NCBI RefSeq assembly: GCF_900109785.1
Contig: NZ_FOBH01000003.1
Span: 248,001-312,000 of the forward strand
Direction of reading: 5' to 3'
Source of the DNA: Nitrosovibrio tenuis
GTDB taxonomy: Bacteria > Pseudomonadota > Gammaproteobacteria > Burkholderiales > Nitrosomonadaceae
Length of the DNA stretch: 64,000 bases
How positions within the stretch are numbered: the stretch's first letter is position 1; every line of letters begins with the position of its first letter. This document shows positions 63,532-64,000 of the stretch, piece after piece. The position numbers and the translations under genes are program-made. Under the pieces are notes generated by a model. The model was given only the letters and a program-made list of their open reading frames with translations. It had not been told where the DNA came from and did not search any database.

Positions 63532-64000
63532 CTATTGCAAGATCTGCCACAGAAGCAAAGCCATTAGCAGCAGCGCCAGAATGGTCAGCGAGCGGCTCTG
63601 GCGTCTTTGTTCCATTAACAATCCGGTTAATTTTTCGTCCATTGCCTGTGCACGGCTTTCGTGCAGGGCGTGATGCAATAAACGTGGAAATTGCGGCATG
63701 ATTACCGCCCAACCGGACGCCTCCTTGCGGAGCCGGCGAGTGAGTCCGCGCCAGCCAAGCTGGTCCGACATCCAGTTCTCCAGGTATGGTTTGGCGGTTG
63801 TCCAGAGATCGAGATCGGGATCAAGATCGCGGCCCAGGCCTTCTATATTCAGCAGTGTTTTTTGCAGCAATACCAGCTGCGGCTGGATTTCAACATTGAA
63901 TTCGCGTGATGTCTGAAACAACCGCAGCAATATCCGGCTGAAGGAAATCTCCTTCAGCGGTTTATCGAAGATGGGTTCACAAACGGCACGGATTGCACTT
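63532..64000 (-). CDS. ubiB: UbiB, ubiquinone biosynthesis kinase-like protein (C-terminal part)
   Basis: The frame runs through the right edge, so only about 156 C-terminal residues are seen: [57 protein letters not shown] is typical of the UbiB/ABC1 C-lobe, followed by [12 protein letters not shown] and a C-terminal membrane helix ([17 protein letters not shown]) seen in proteobacterial UbiB. It supports ubiquinone synthesis at the inner membrane. Confidence 0.93.
   Translation of the reverse strand, partial: SAIRAVCEPIFDKPLKEISFSRILLRLFQTSREFNVEIQPQLVLLQKTLLNIEGLGRDLDPDLDLWTTAKPYLENWMSDQLGWRGLTRRLRKEASGWAVIMPQFPRLLHHALHESRAQAMDEKLTGLLMEQRRQSRSLTILALLLMALLLWQILQ

Overview
The window looks like a chromosomal segment of a Gram-negative betaproteobacterium, most likely an ammonia oxidiser of the Nitrosospira/Nitrosomonadaceae type. 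That guess rests on gene content and style: a guanidine/urea carboxylase-allophanate hydrolase operon, a PEP-CTERM protein, UbiB, Rnk, an alginate-export-like porin and a two-iron ferredoxin. It was not tested by a database search. Nothing looks like a prophage or an intact insertion sequence.

Layout. 1-1528: minus-strand chemosensory genes (cheW, then a cheR running off the left edge). 2177-3739: an unusual protein joining a transglutaminase-like and a HetC-like domain. 4192-12500: a complete type I-E CRISPR-Cas operon (cas3-cse1-cse2-cas6e-cas7-cas5-cas1-cas2), followed directly by a leader and a very regular array of 67 spacers (12595-16710), which ends beside tRNA-Ser(GGA). 17064-21358: housekeeping and miscellaneous genes (apt, outer-membrane porin, rnk, O-methyltransferase). 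21650-30699: a guanidine-I (ykkC) riboswitch followed by an APC permease, two urea-carboxylase-associated proteins, a biotin-dependent guanidine/urea carboxylase and allophanate hydrolase.

30974-41399: a small membrane protein, a GST-like gene divergent from an HxlR regulator, a large FtsX-type permease, DNA polymerase IV, and a MacAB-like export system (fusion protein, ATPase, two permeases). 41763-52688: mostly minus-strand genes for an MFS transporter, a squalene/phytoene synthase, a PEP-CTERM sugar dehydrogenase, a penicillin-acylase-family hydrolase, DUF1499, a small cytochrome c and a CruF-like carotenoid protein, with a plus-strand macrodomain gene among them. 53013-58012: a divergent class A penicillin-binding protein, two small membrane proteins and a secreted beta/gamma-crystallin-like protein, then a 149-bp tandem repeat. 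58029-63212: a hydrolase-ferredoxin pair and a complete polyamine ABC operon (potABCD). 63532 to the right edge: the C-terminal part of ubiB.

How the parts work together. The Cas operon and array form one self-contained, apparently intact immune locus. The riboswitch operon should sense guanidine, import it, carboxylate it, deiminate carboxyguanidine to allophanate and release ammonia and CO2; in an ammonia oxidiser that ammonia would be both nitrogen source and energy substrate. The most notable signals are the invariable pyrimidine after every one of the 67 CRISPR repeats, the non-canonical cas6e position, the likely riboswitch expression platform, and the transglutaminase/HetC fusion.
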